Origin: CFX2 sp014338005
Lineage (GTDB): Bacteria > Chloroflexota > Anaerolineae > Aggregatilineales > Phototrophicaceae
DNA length: 64,000 nt
Direction of reading: 5' to 3'
Assembly: GCA_030263555.1 (NCBI GenBank)
Contig: SZPE01000010.1
Coordinates: forward strand, 1 to 64,000
Each line of letters starts with the position of its first letter. Positions within the stretch are counted from its first letter, which is position 1. The position numbers and the translations under genes were made by a program. Positions 34,280 to 41,990 of the stretch are shown one piece after another. A model generated the notes under the pieces. That model was not told the origin of the DNA, did no database searches, and was given only the letters and a program-made list of their open reading frames with translations.

Positions 34280-34653
34280 CAACCGGCCTCCCCGCACCAT
34301 TTCCAGACGCCGCCTTCCAGCACCACGCGGTAAGCCGACAGTGGGAAGTCCAGGTCTTCCGTCCCGTAGGTAGCTACGATTTTACCCTGGCAGCGCACCA
34401 CGTCGGTATCGCTGTCGCGCTGACAGTCCACATCTTCTAACCGGGCTTCCACCGCCGCGAACGACCCCGCCTCCATATCCAGGTCGGCTTCCTTCGCGCT
34501 GCACAGCAGGGCGCGCACGCCATCGGCGTCCCCGGCGATTTTTGCCTGCAAATACCGCTCGACGGCCTCCGCCGGATCGCCCGCGCCGCTGTCACCGCCG
34601 GCGCAGGCCGCCAGCAGCAGCGCCAGCAGAATCAGCAGCAAACCTGTCCTCAT
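34279..34653 (-). CDS. Small lipoprotein in the acylation locus
   Basis: Exported 124-aa lipoprotein. The signal helix RTGLLLILLALLLAAC ends in the lipobox with Cys17, then a Gly/Asp tether. The body AEAVERYLQAKIAGDADGVRALLC to YRVVLEGGVWKWCGEAG has the helix-then-beta layout of a small NTF2-like (DUF4878-type) domain, with four further Cys that could pair. It overlaps the upstream SGNH stop (ATGA) and the microprotein start (TGATG), so all three are translationally coupled. The role is unknown; it may scaffold the transferase complex outside the membrane. Confidence 0.78.
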   Translation of the reverse strand: MRTGLLLILLALLLAACAGGDSGAGDPAEAVERYLQAKIAGDADGVRALLCSAKEADLDMEAGSFAAVEARLEDVDCQRDSDTDVVRCQGKIVATYGTEDLDFPLSAYRVVLEGGVWKWCGEAG

Positions 34654-35786
34654 GCGTCCGCCTCCAGAATGATCGAATGGTAAATCTCGTCCAGCATCTT
34701 CAAACTCAACAGATTACGCAGGCTCGTCCCGTACCAGCTTTCGTGGCCGGTGGAAAACTTGAGATAGGTGAAACCGCTGTTTTTCATATGCACTTTATCC
34801 CGGTCGAGGCCGTAGTCCGGCAGCGGGCGCGCCGCCGCCCACAGGTTGATGAGCGGCACGTCGTATTCGGCGGCCACGTCCAGCAGCCCCAGGTTCAGTT
34901 CGATGGCCTGCCACCAGTAGGGGTCGTCCGGGTGGACGCTGAAGGTAGACAGCACCGGGATGATGCCCCGGTTCAGCGTCTCGGTGACGATTTTGCCCAT
35001 TTGCTCGGTGTATTTTTCGCGGGTGGTATGGCGCGCGTCGTTCGGCCCGAACAAGATGAAGGCCACGCCGGGCCGCTTGCGCCGGTATTCGCAGTCCAGC
35101 GGCGATTCACCCGGCCGGCACAGCGTTTTGTCGGCCCACATCGGGTCGAAGATGACGTAGGTCGCCAGCGCCATGCGGGCCGCCGCGCTGCCCCCGGCGG
35201 TGGACGGGCCGAAATAACGCAGCGCGTCCTCCAGGTAATCATACGGCCCCAGCTCGTAACGCGGGTCGCTCATCGGCTCCAGGTACATGGGGTTGAAGGT
35301 CAGGCTGTCGCCCACTTTTGTCACTACGTCGCTGTGGTTGCCCAACTGCTGCCCCAGCGCGTACACCCCGCGCATGGCCTCGCTGATGGGCGAGATGACC
35401 GGCGCGGCGTACAGCGCCGCCAGCGAACGGCTGTTGACGGCAGAGGGGTCGGCGTCCGCCAGTTCGGTATTGGCCGCCAGCCGGCTCAAACGCAGCGCCG
35501 CCGGAATGTTCAGATACCCTATCATCACCCAGCCGTCCAGTTTAACGAAGCCGTTGCGGTCTTCCTGGCGGACGTGCAGCCAGTTGCCGACGCTGTTGCG
35601 CTCGATGATCTGGACGGCATTACCGGGGCGCAGCACGGCAAGCTGCCGGTAGCTGTCGCCCGGCCCGGCGTACACCACCGCCGCCCGGTGTGCGGTGGTT
35701 TCCAGGGGTGTTTCCTGGGCTGTGGCCGGATGCCCGGCCAGAATCAGCGCCAGCCCTGCCAGAAGTAATACCTTCACAAAGGCCAT
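34650..35786 (-). CDS. Secreted SGNH hydrolase with SH3 domain
   Basis: First gene of the acylation locus, 378 aa. The signal peptide is residues 1-24. A bacterial SH3 domain (~34-92: HRAAVVYAGPGDSYRQLAVL, NAVQIIERNSVGNWLHVRQ, DGWVMIGYL) may bind cell wall. The SGNH domain has GDSLT with Ser161, GPND with Asn249 and the D-K-V-H pair Asp330/His333, so it is probably active. GESPLDCEYRRKRPG matches the same stretch of the paralogue at 31482. Cupin and promoter-like space lie upstream. No clear Shine-Dalgarno sequence. Confidence 0.88.
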   Translation of the reverse strand: MAFVKVLLLAGLALILAGHPATAQETPLETTAHRAAVVYAGPGDSYRQLAVLRPGNAVQIIERNSVGNWLHVRQEDRNGFVKLDGWVMIGYLNIPAALRLSRLAANTELADADPSAVNSRSLAALYAAPVISPISEAMRGVYALGQQLGNHSDVVTKVGDSLTFNPMYLEPMSDPRYELGPYDYLEDALRYFGPSTAGGSAAARMALATYVIFDPMWADKTLCRPGESPLDCEYRRKRPGVAFILFGPNDARHTTREKYTEQMGKIVTETLNRGIIPVLSTFSVHPDDPYWWQAIELNLGLLDVAAEYDVPLINLWAAARPLPDYGLDRDKVHMKNSGFTYLKFSTGHESWYGTSLRNLLSLKMLDEIYHSIILEADA

Positions 35787-35872
35787 ATGATTATGATGCC
35801 GCCCGCGCCGGCTGAAAAGATAAAAACCCCGCTCATTATAGCCCAGCCGCGCGGCAGCGGAAAAGCGGCGCT

Positions 35873-36214
35873 TTAACGCGCCTCGGTGCGGTAATCGTCG
35901 CGCGGCGGCGAAAACACGTCAATCAGCAGCGAATCCACCAGTGCCCGCGCGCTGTGCGTGATGCCGCCGGGGATGGCGTAGCTGTCGCCCGGCAGGCAAA
36001 TGCGCCTTTCTTCCCCGATGCGGAACTCCACCCGGCCAAATACTACATATCCCACCTGGTCGTTGAGATGGCTGTGCGGCGGCACGACCGCCTCGCGCTT
36101 GAGGAAAAACTCGCATAACATCGCCTCGTCGGTCGTCCCCATCGTGCGCCGGTAGACGCCCGGCAGCATTTCCACCTGCGCGCTGTCGGTTGAAGGGATA
36201 TAAAAATCGGCCAT
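35873..36214 (-). CDS. Cupin-domain protein
   Basis: Small single-domain cupin, 113 aa. The first cupin motif is PPHSHLNDQVGYVVFGRVEF (His47, His49 and Gln53 as metal ligands) and the second is LPGDSYAIPGGITHSARAL (His ~86). Both metal-binding blocks look intact. Proteins of this kind are often regulators, isomerases or small-molecule sensors; nothing here settles which. It is 87 bp upstream of the SGNH locus on the same strand and divergent from the GH13 gene. Confidence 0.8.
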   Translation of the reverse strand: MADFYIPSTDSAQVEMLPGVYRRTMGTTDEAMLCEFFLKREAVVPPHSHLNDQVGYVVFGRVEFRIGEERRICLPGDSYAIPGGITHSARALVDSLLIDVFSPPRDDYRTEAR

Positions 36215-36370
36215 GATTTCCGCCTGTCTCCTGGGTCAGGATTTTTTAGAAACTATCGTAATTATCCAAACTTGTGGTAAGGTTGTCATCACACCAGTGA
36301 ACCAACTGCGCCCGCCAGCGCACAATACAATTATGCTGTCGGTTGAACCTGCCTGAAAATAGGAGATGCC

Positions 36371-37858
36371 GTGACTCCCTGGCCGCTCAAGCCGTTTATT
36401 TACGAGATTAACACCTGGGTCTGGCTGGACTCCCTCAGCCGCGATTACAACTGGCCGGTGACGCTGGAAAACGTGCCGGATAAAATCCTCGATGAACTGG
36501 CCGGCTACGGCATGGACGCCATCTGGCTGATGGGCGTGTGGACGCGCAGCGCGGCAGCCCGCGCCAGCGCCCTCAAATACGCCGCGCAGTACAAACCCGC
36601 CCTGCCCGACCTGACCTATGACGACATCATCGGCTCGGCCTACGCCATCGGTTCGTACCAGGTGGACGAAAACCTGGGCGGGCGGCGCGGCCTGGCGGCC
36701 TTCCGCAAGCGCCTGCACGAACGCGGCCTGCGTCTGGTGCTGGACTACGTGCCGAATCATGTCGCCTCCGACCATGCCTGGGTGCGAACCCACCCGGATT
36801 ACCTGCTGCTCGGCACCCCGCGCGACATGGAAAAACAGCCGAATAACTTTTTCTCCGCCCGCGATGCCACCGGGCGAACGATCATCGTGGCGCATGGCCG
36901 CGACCCGTATTTCCCCGGCTGGGTGGATACGGCCCAGATCAACGTATTTCATCCTGGCGCGCGCCAGGCCATGCTGGCGACTCTGCTGGACATCGCCGAC
37001 CAGTGCGACGGCGTGCGCTGCGACATGGCGATGCTGCTGGTCAACAACATCTTCGCCCGCACCTGGCAGAACTATATCGGCGCCGCCCCGACGCGCGAGT
37101 TCTGGGAGGAGGTCATCCCCCAGGTGAAGGAAGCGTTCCCCGATTTTTGTTTCATCGCCGAAGTGTACTGGGATATGGAAGCCCGCCTGCTGCAAATGGG
37201 CTTCGACTTCACTTACGACAAACGCCTGTACGACCGCATCATAGACGGCAAGATCAAAGACCTGCGCGATCATCTGACGGCGGTGCTGCCGTTCCAGCGG
37301 CAGCAGGTGCGTTTTATCGAAAACCACGACGAACAGCGCGCCGCCGAAGCACTGGGTTTGCAGCGGCAGCGCCCGGCGACGGCGCTCATCTGCACGCTGC
37401 CCGGCGCGACGCTCATCCACGACGGCCAGCTCGTCGGGCGGCGCGTTAAACTGCCGGTGCAGATTGGCCGCCAGCCTTACGAACCGCCTAATGCCGACCT
37501 CAAAGCATTTCACCTGAAGGTGCTGGCCGAAACCCGCCACCCCATTTACCAGCACGGCGAATGGCGGCTGCTGCCGGTGACAAAAGCCAAAGATAACCAC
37601 ACGCACGAAAACCTAATCGCCTACGGCTGGCGTCACGCAGGCGATCACCGGCTGATCGTCATCAACCTGAGCGATCAGCAGTCGCAGGGGCATATCAACC
37701 TGGCCGCCTGGCCGGAAATCGCGCCTGCCAACTGGCATTTAAACGATGTACTCAACGGCGGGCGTTTTCTGCGGAAGGGCGAGTTGATCGAAAACATCGG
37801 CCTGTATGTAGACCTGTGGCCGTATGGCGTGCATATCTTCCACTTCGAGCCGGCCTGA
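36371..37858 (+). CDS. GH13 alpha-amylase-family glycosidase
   Basis: Intracellular (no signal peptide) glycosidase or transglycosidase, 495 aa. The start is GTG at 36371, placed by AGGAGA 4 bp upstream. GH13 conserved regions: LVLDYVPNHVASDH (region I), DGVRCDMAMLL with nucleophile Asp218, FIAEVYWD with acid/base Glu264 and FIENHDEQR with Asp320. All three catalytic acids are present. The N-terminal region (YEINTWVWLDSLSRDY) is not typical of secreted amylases. Specificity is unresolved; maltose, trehalose or malto-oligosaccharide metabolism is plausible. Confidence 0.9.
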   Translation: MTPWPLKPFIYEINTWVWLDSLSRDYNWPVTLENVPDKILDELAGYGMDAIWLMGVWTRSAAARASALKYAAQYKPALPDLTYDDIIGSAYAIGSYQVDENLGGRRGLAAFRKRLHERGLRLVLDYVPNHVASDHAWVRTHPDYLLLGTPRDMEKQPNNFFSARDATGRTIIVAHGRDPYFPGWVDTAQINVFHPGARQAMLATLLDIADQCDGVRCDMAMLLVNNIFARTWQNYIGAAPTREFWEEVIPQVKEAFPDFCFIAEVYWDMEARLLQMGFDFTYDKRLYDRIIDGKIKDLRDHLTAVLPFQRQQVRFIENHDEQRAAEALGLQRQRPATALICTLPGATLIHDGQLVGRRVKLPVQIGRQPYEPPNADLKAFHLKVLAETRHPIYQHGEWRLLPVTKAKDNHTHENLIAYGWRHAGDHRLIVINLSDQQSQGHINLAAWPEIAPANWHLNDVLNGGRFLRKGELIENIGLYVDLWPYGVHIFHFEPA

Positions 37859-38283
37859 TGTTACGTCTGCCCCGCCCCGGACGCCGCGCCCGGCTGGTCG
37901 CGCTGCCGTTCGGCCTGCTGGCGCTGCTGTGGTTGAGCCTGGAGGATACCGCCGTCTGGCCGGTGTCCCTGCTCGGCCTGGGGCTGTCGGCGCTCTTGAA
38001 CCTTTTTCTCGCGCTGGATAAACTGGGGGGGCAGGATTTCCCGCGTATTTACGCGCCCCTGTTGGCGGCGCTGCTGGGGATTTTGATCGGTCTGGGGGCG
38101 AGTATCGCCGCCGCCGGATTTATGTTTTTCAAAAATGCCCTGCACGCGCACGTGTTTCTCGACTTTCCGCCGGGGCTGATGCTGGCGATGCTGGAACGCG
38201 CGCCGGCCTGGGCGCTGGCGGGCGGCTTGTCGGGACTGGGTTTATCGTTAATCTGGCTGGTTTTTAGCGGAAAAACGCCTTGA
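37858..38283 (+). CDS. Small multi-pass membrane protein, 141 aa
   Basis: Not recognised. Four hydrophobic stretches: ~13-30, ~33-52, ~62-88 and ~120-137. The amino terminus is basic (RLPRPGRRARL), so the N-end is probably cytoplasmic. The start overlaps the GH13 stop (TGATG) and its stop overlaps the TTG start of the next gene, so it is the middle member of a tight three-gene operon. A function shared with either neighbour is not evident. Confidence 0.7.
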   Translation: MLRLPRPGRRARLVALPFGLLALLWLSLEDTAVWPVSLLGLGLSALLNLFLALDKLGGQDFPRIYAPLLAALLGILIGLGASIAAAGFMFFKNALHAHVFLDFPPGLMLAMLERAPAWALAGGLSGLGLSLIWLVFSGKTP

Positions 38284-39104
38284 AAACGACCGTTCAACAC
38301 TGGCTGCGCGCGCAGCTCGTCCAACTGGTGAACGTTCAGCGATGCACTATCACCCCGATGACCACCGCCGGGGACCTGGCGCGTTCGCCCGATGTGACGG
38401 TGTTAACCTGGGCCGGCATCGTTGTCCACATTCACCTGATAGACGAACCGCTGAAACCATCCAGGCTCAAACGTATTGTCGAGCAGGCCACCGGCGCGGG
38501 CATCAACACCCTGTTTCTGGTGGATGCGCGCCTGCTGCCGCGCCCCGGCCAGCACGTCCCCGCCGACCGCTGGTATCTGGCCGTTCACGCCCTCAGCCGC
38601 GACCGCCTGTATGCGTATTTCCTCAAGCCGGACGATACGCCTGCCCTGCGGCTGGTGAGCTTCGCTCCGGTCAGCCGTACCGAAGTGGAAGCCCGCAGCG
38701 GCCCGGAGGTAAAAGTTGAGAATCTGCGGCACTTCCGCCATACGGTCAAATACGGCCCGGTGAAGGGCTACTGGCTGCTGGCCGATTTTGAGCCGGAAGC
38801 CGCGCCCTGCAGCGCCGGTTTTCGCCCGCCTGCCGCCCACAGCACCCCTAATGGCGGCCCGCCGCCCCCACCGGAACGCGGCCAGCCGGCGTTTGCCCCG
38901 CCGCCGACCCGCCTGGAGGCCAGCTACGCTCTGCTGGGCCTGCCGCCGGACGCCCGGCGCGAGGATGTGAAGGCCGCTTTTCGTCGGCTGGCATTTGAAG
39001 TTCACCCGGACGTGAGCCACCTGCCCAAAGCTGAAGCCGAAGCGCGTTTTAAACGCCTGAGCGAAGCCTACGATTACATCAAACTGGTCAAAAAGTGGGG
39101 ATGA
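38280..39104 (+). CDS. Protein with C-terminal J domain
   Basis: 274 aa, starting at TTG in a TTGA overlap with the preceding stop. Residues ~1-170 form an unknown alpha/beta domain (VLTWAGIVVHIHLIDEPLKPSRLKRIVEQATGAGINTLFLVD) that resembles a small Rossmann-like or nuclease-like fold but shows no firm motif. A Pro-rich linker (~185-212) leads to a J domain at the very C-terminus (ASYALLGLPPDARREDVKAAFRRLAFEVHPDVSH, HPD at ~242). The HPD should stimulate a DnaK ATPase. A C-terminal J domain is typical of co-chaperones that bring a specific client. Confidence 0.82.
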   Translation: MKTTVQHWLRAQLVQLVNVQRCTITPMTTAGDLARSPDVTVLTWAGIVVHIHLIDEPLKPSRLKRIVEQATGAGINTLFLVDARLLPRPGQHVPADRWYLAVHALSRDRLYAYFLKPDDTPALRLVSFAPVSRTEVEARSGPEVKVENLRHFRHTVKYGPVKGYWLLADFEPEAAPCSAGFRPPAAHSTPNGGPPPPPERGQPAFAPPPTRLEASYALLGLPPDARREDVKAAFRRLAFEVHPDVSHLPKAEAEARFKRLSEAYDYIKLVKKWG

Positions 39105-39144
39105 GGCGGCAGGGTAATCGCTTCAAACTGTAATTTCGCGCCAC

Positions 39145-39310
39145 GTTAACCCCTATCCCCTCAGCCCCTTTCCTCTCTAAAGAGACTTCCTCCGGTCGCC
39201 GCACACGCAGAAAGGGGGAGTAAGAGTCTTTTTAACCCCCCTCTCTATGCAATGGCGAGCCGAATGGGGACGTATGTCCCTTGAGCGCGAGGGGGTTTGG
39301 GGGTGGGGTC
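39145..39310. repeat. GC-rich dispersed element, copy 1
   Basis: C-rich left side (AACCCCTATCCCC) and G-rich right side (GAGGGGGTTTGGGGGTGGGG) flank a core at 39254-39280. On the minus strand the right half reads CCCCACCCCCAAACC, then CTCGCGCTC, GTCCCCATTCGG and TCGCC, nearly identical over ~55 bp to the copy at 58810-58865. It fills most of the 280-bp gap between the J-domain and dienelactone hydrolase-like genes; no coding signal was seen in the gap. Confidence 0.75.
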
Positions 39311-39387
39311 AAAAGGCGAAAGCCCACTTATTGAGACGAAGTATCTTCATGCGATAGCCCTGGTGGGGACTAGCGATGACGGTAAGG

Positions 39388-40137
39388 TTACAGCTTGCGG
39401 CGGAAGAACCTCACCATTTCATCAAACGCATCGCGCGCGATTTCATCTTCACGAAGCTGGCCGTTGGACAGCATAAACCCATGCGGTTCGCCCTGGTAAA
39501 CCTTCAGCTCGAAATACGCCCCGGCGTCGGCCAGCGCCCCGGCATAGCGGTAAATATCGCCAATCGGGCTGGGCTGGTCGTTCGTCCCGTGAATCATCAG
39601 CATGGGCGCGTCCAGGTCGGCAGCCAGATTGGCCGCCTGAGTGTCGCCGGAATAAGGGAAGCCGTACCAGGCCACCCCGGCGGCAAAAACGTCCATCTGC
39701 GGCAGTAACAGCATGGTATAACGCCCACCGGCGCAGAAGCCGGTTAAACCGATGCGCGCTGCGTCCACATCCGGGCGGGCGGACAGGAAGGCCGCACTGT
39801 CATCGAGAAGCTGCCGCACGACCGCATCGCTGGGGCTGCGCTCGAAGGTCTGCCAGCCGACCGCCAGTACGACGAATCCCTCGGTAGCCAGTAAATCGGT
39901 CATGGTGCGGTAGCCTTCTTCCAGCCCGTTAAACGAGTGAATCAGCACCACAGCCGGATACGGCCCGCCATCGGCCGGCGCGGCCAGATACGAAACATAG
40001 GCCTGGCCGCCGCTCATCACTTCAACATCGCCGCTGCTCACCGCGACGGCTGCCGTCTCCTGCGCCGCCGCTGCGAACGGCAGCGCCAGCCCTGCCAGCA
40101 CGATCAATCCAATAACAATAAAACGCAGGCTCACCAT
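39388..40137 (-). CDS. Secreted dienelactone hydrolase-family protein
   Basis: Alpha/beta hydrolase exported by a signal peptide (residues 1-25, LIVLAGLALPFAAAAQ). The catalytic nucleophile is Cys in GLTGFCAGGRYTMLL, the G-x-C-x-G-G elbow of dienelactone hydrolases. The acid lies near HGTNDQPSP and the His in GEPHGFML. The oxyanion region is VVLIHSFNGLEEGYR. The 249 aa fits the family plus signal. Secretion is unusual for this family, which is often cytoplasmic; the substrate could be an ester in the environment. Stand-alone gene. Confidence 0.88.
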   Translation of the reverse strand: MVSLRFIVIGLIVLAGLALPFAAAAQETAAVAVSSGDVEVMSGGQAYVSYLAAPADGGPYPAVVLIHSFNGLEEGYRTMTDLLATEGFVVLAVGWQTFERSPSDAVVRQLLDDSAAFLSARPDVDAARIGLTGFCAGGRYTMLLLPQMDVFAAGVAWYGFPYSGDTQAANLAADLDAPMLMIHGTNDQPSPIGDIYRYAGALADAGAYFELKVYQGEPHGFMLSNGQLREDEIARDAFDEMVRFFRRKL

Positions 40138-40230
40138 ACACTCCTTTCCACCATCGTCGCCCCCACCATACCGAATTCAAGGCCGCGAATCAAGCAGGGA
40201 TGATGAGCATCCATTAAGAGTCGGGCGGGC

Positions 40231-41064
40231 TTAGGGTGTGCCGGCTTCCCAGACGGCCATCTGGCCGCGCTGCGCCACGCGCCCCAGGCCGGGAAACGGG
40301 AAGTGATAGGCCATCACCGGCAGATTTTCGCTCAGGGCGCGTTCGATGAGGGCGCGGCGGGTGACGCGGGCGAGTTCCGGCTGGCGGTCGAAGCGCGGCG
40401 ACCAGTCGGTATAGGTGATCTGCGCCGGATGGTGCGCCGCATCCACGATGTGCAGCAGACGTTGACCGCCGGATTCGATCAGCAGCGCCATATGGCCGAC
40501 CGTATGCCCCGGCGCGGCGAAAGCGCGGATGCCGGGCTGGATGTCGGTATCACTTTCGATCAGGGTTAAACGATCCTGGATGGGCAGCAGATTGCGCCGG
40601 ATGAAAGCGGCATAGTCCGGGTCTTCGACCTGCTGCGCCAGTTCGAGCATAAAATCCCATTCTGTTTTCCACATCACGTAGCGGGCATTGGGGTACAGCA
40701 GCCGGCCTTCAGCGTTCGTAATGCCGCCGATGTGGTCGCCGTGTCCGTGTGTGAGGATTACGATACTCACCCTTTCCGGCGAAATCCCGGCGGCGGGCAG
40801 CGCCTCTGTTAGCTGGCCGTCCCCTATACCCTCGCCGGTATCCACCAGGACGCGCTGCGCCCCGGTATCCAGCAGCAGGATATTGCGCGAAAGCTCGATG
40901 GCGTCCCAATCCAGCCCCAGCGTTTGCGCCGCGTTTTCCAGGGCTGCGCGCGGGACATCCGGGTAACGTTTTATCACTGCCTCCAGCGAGCCGGGCCTGC
41001 TGCCGTCCTGTATCACCAGCGCCTCAAACGCCCCGATCTGGAACCTGTGCGTTTTGATGTTCAT
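40231..41064 (-). CDS. Metallo-beta-lactamase-fold hydrolase
   Basis: Cytoplasmic two-metal hydrolase, 277 aa. The signature THGHGDHIGG gives the HxHxDH metal motif; further ligands are His in APGHTVGHMAL and Asp in HIVDAAHH. The N-terminal part (FEALVIQDGSRPG, LVDTGEGIGDG) resembles the lactonase/AttM-like subgroup. The start overlaps the upstream gene stop (ATGA), so the secreted protein at 41061 and this enzyme are in one transcript. A lactonase or ester hydrolase activity is plausible but unproven. Confidence 0.85.
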   Translation of the reverse strand: MNIKTHRFQIGAFEALVIQDGSRPGSLEAVIKRYPDVPRAALENAAQTLGLDWDAIELSRNILLLDTGAQRVLVDTGEGIGDGQLTEALPAAGISPERVSIVILTHGHGDHIGGITNAEGRLLYPNARYVMWKTEWDFMLELAQQVEDPDYAAFIRRNLLPIQDRLTLIESDTDIQPGIRAFAAPGHTVGHMALLIESGGQRLLHIVDAAHHPAQITYTDWSPRFDRQPELARVTRRALIERALSENLPVMAYHFPFPGLGRVAQRGQMAVWEAGTP

Positions 41065-41924
41065 CCTGTCCCCTGGGATAACGATTCTTTGATTCGCTCG
41101 ATGGCTTCTTCAAGAGATTGGCCGGTGGCGAACGCGCTCCAGCCGTCCGCGACGAACTCGTCCGCAACGATTAACTGCGTGTCGTCCACCATCACGAGCG
41201 GGCATAAAGCCTGTAGATGATACCCTGGCCGCGACCACAAAAAAAGCAGGTAGGTCTGCCCGTATTCCAGCGGCGTATCGTAACGAACGTCGCGCAGGAC
41301 TTCCAGGCGTTCGCCGGCCTGGATCGTGCCGCGAATGGGCGTTTCGACCCGCACCGTCTGCCAGCTAAAATCGCCCCCGGCGACCGGGTAATCCCCCTCC
41401 GCCTGGCCGACGAAAATCAGCGCGCTGCTGCGCGCCACCTGCCGCAGATTATTACACTGCACCGCCACTGCCGTGCCGGGCGGCGCGAAGGCTTTCGGGT
41501 ACACAAAGTTAACGAATGTCAGGGTGCTGTCGCCCGCCCGCGCGGTGATTTCCCAGCAGCCGCCGGTGGGGAAATACAACCCGCTGGACTGGAACGCGCC
41601 GGGATAACCTTCCGGTATCCAGGCTTCCAGCGGCGGCGCATCGCCGTCCAGCCGCCGCCCGCTCACTTCCAGCGCCGTCCCCGGCGGCTTGCGCCAGCCG
41701 ACCTTAACGCCATCTGCATAACGGCGGCCAGAGTCCGCCCAGAGCTGGCCGTCCGCGCTGCGAAACCACTGCCGCGACCAGGAGGCGATAAAATCTTCAG
41801 GGGGGCGCTCGTCCGTCAGTTCGCTGACGGCGCAGCCCGCCAGGGGTTGGTCGCCCGATGCCTGAACCGGCAGAACAAAAACCAGCGCCAGCGATACCAT
41901 AAACAATAGAAACGCGCGTTTCAT
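41061..41924 (-). CDS. Secreted protein of unknown function
   Basis: 287 aa. The start at 41924 is supported by AAAGGAA 10 bp upstream. Signal peptide residues 1-22 (AFLLFMVSLALVFVLPVQASG). The body contains a Cys-containing GGCWEITARAGDSTLTFVNFVYP stretch and a C-terminal block VFVGQAEGDYP-like/VEVLRDVRYDTPLEYGQTYLLFLW. The latter resembles the tissue-inhibitor-of-metalloproteinase/netrin-like fold found in some bacterial proteins that begin with a CxxL-type cysteine, but this is only a structural guess. Coupled to the MBL-fold gene. Confidence 0.6.
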   Translation of the reverse strand: MKRAFLLFMVSLALVFVLPVQASGDQPLAGCAVSELTDERPPEDFIASWSRQWFRSADGQLWADSGRRYADGVKVGWRKPPGTALEVSGRRLDGDAPPLEAWIPEGYPGAFQSSGLYFPTGGCWEITARAGDSTLTFVNFVYPKAFAPPGTAVAVQCNNLRQVARSSALIFVGQAEGDYPVAGGDFSWQTVRVETPIRGTIQAGERLEVLRDVRYDTPLEYGQTYLLFLWSRPGYHLQALCPLVMVDDTQLIVADEFVADGWSAFATGQSLEEAIERIKESLSQGTG

Positions 41925-41990
41925 TGGTAGATTCCTTTCCATCCAACTTAAGGAATCTACACCGCAGCCTCCACTCAGGTTCGCCAGGGA

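Noticed and set aside
36236..37606. A 456-codon open frame antisense to the GH13 gene
   Set aside because: The plus-strand gene has all GH13 catalytic motifs and an AGGAGA site; the antisense frame has neither motifs nor start signal.
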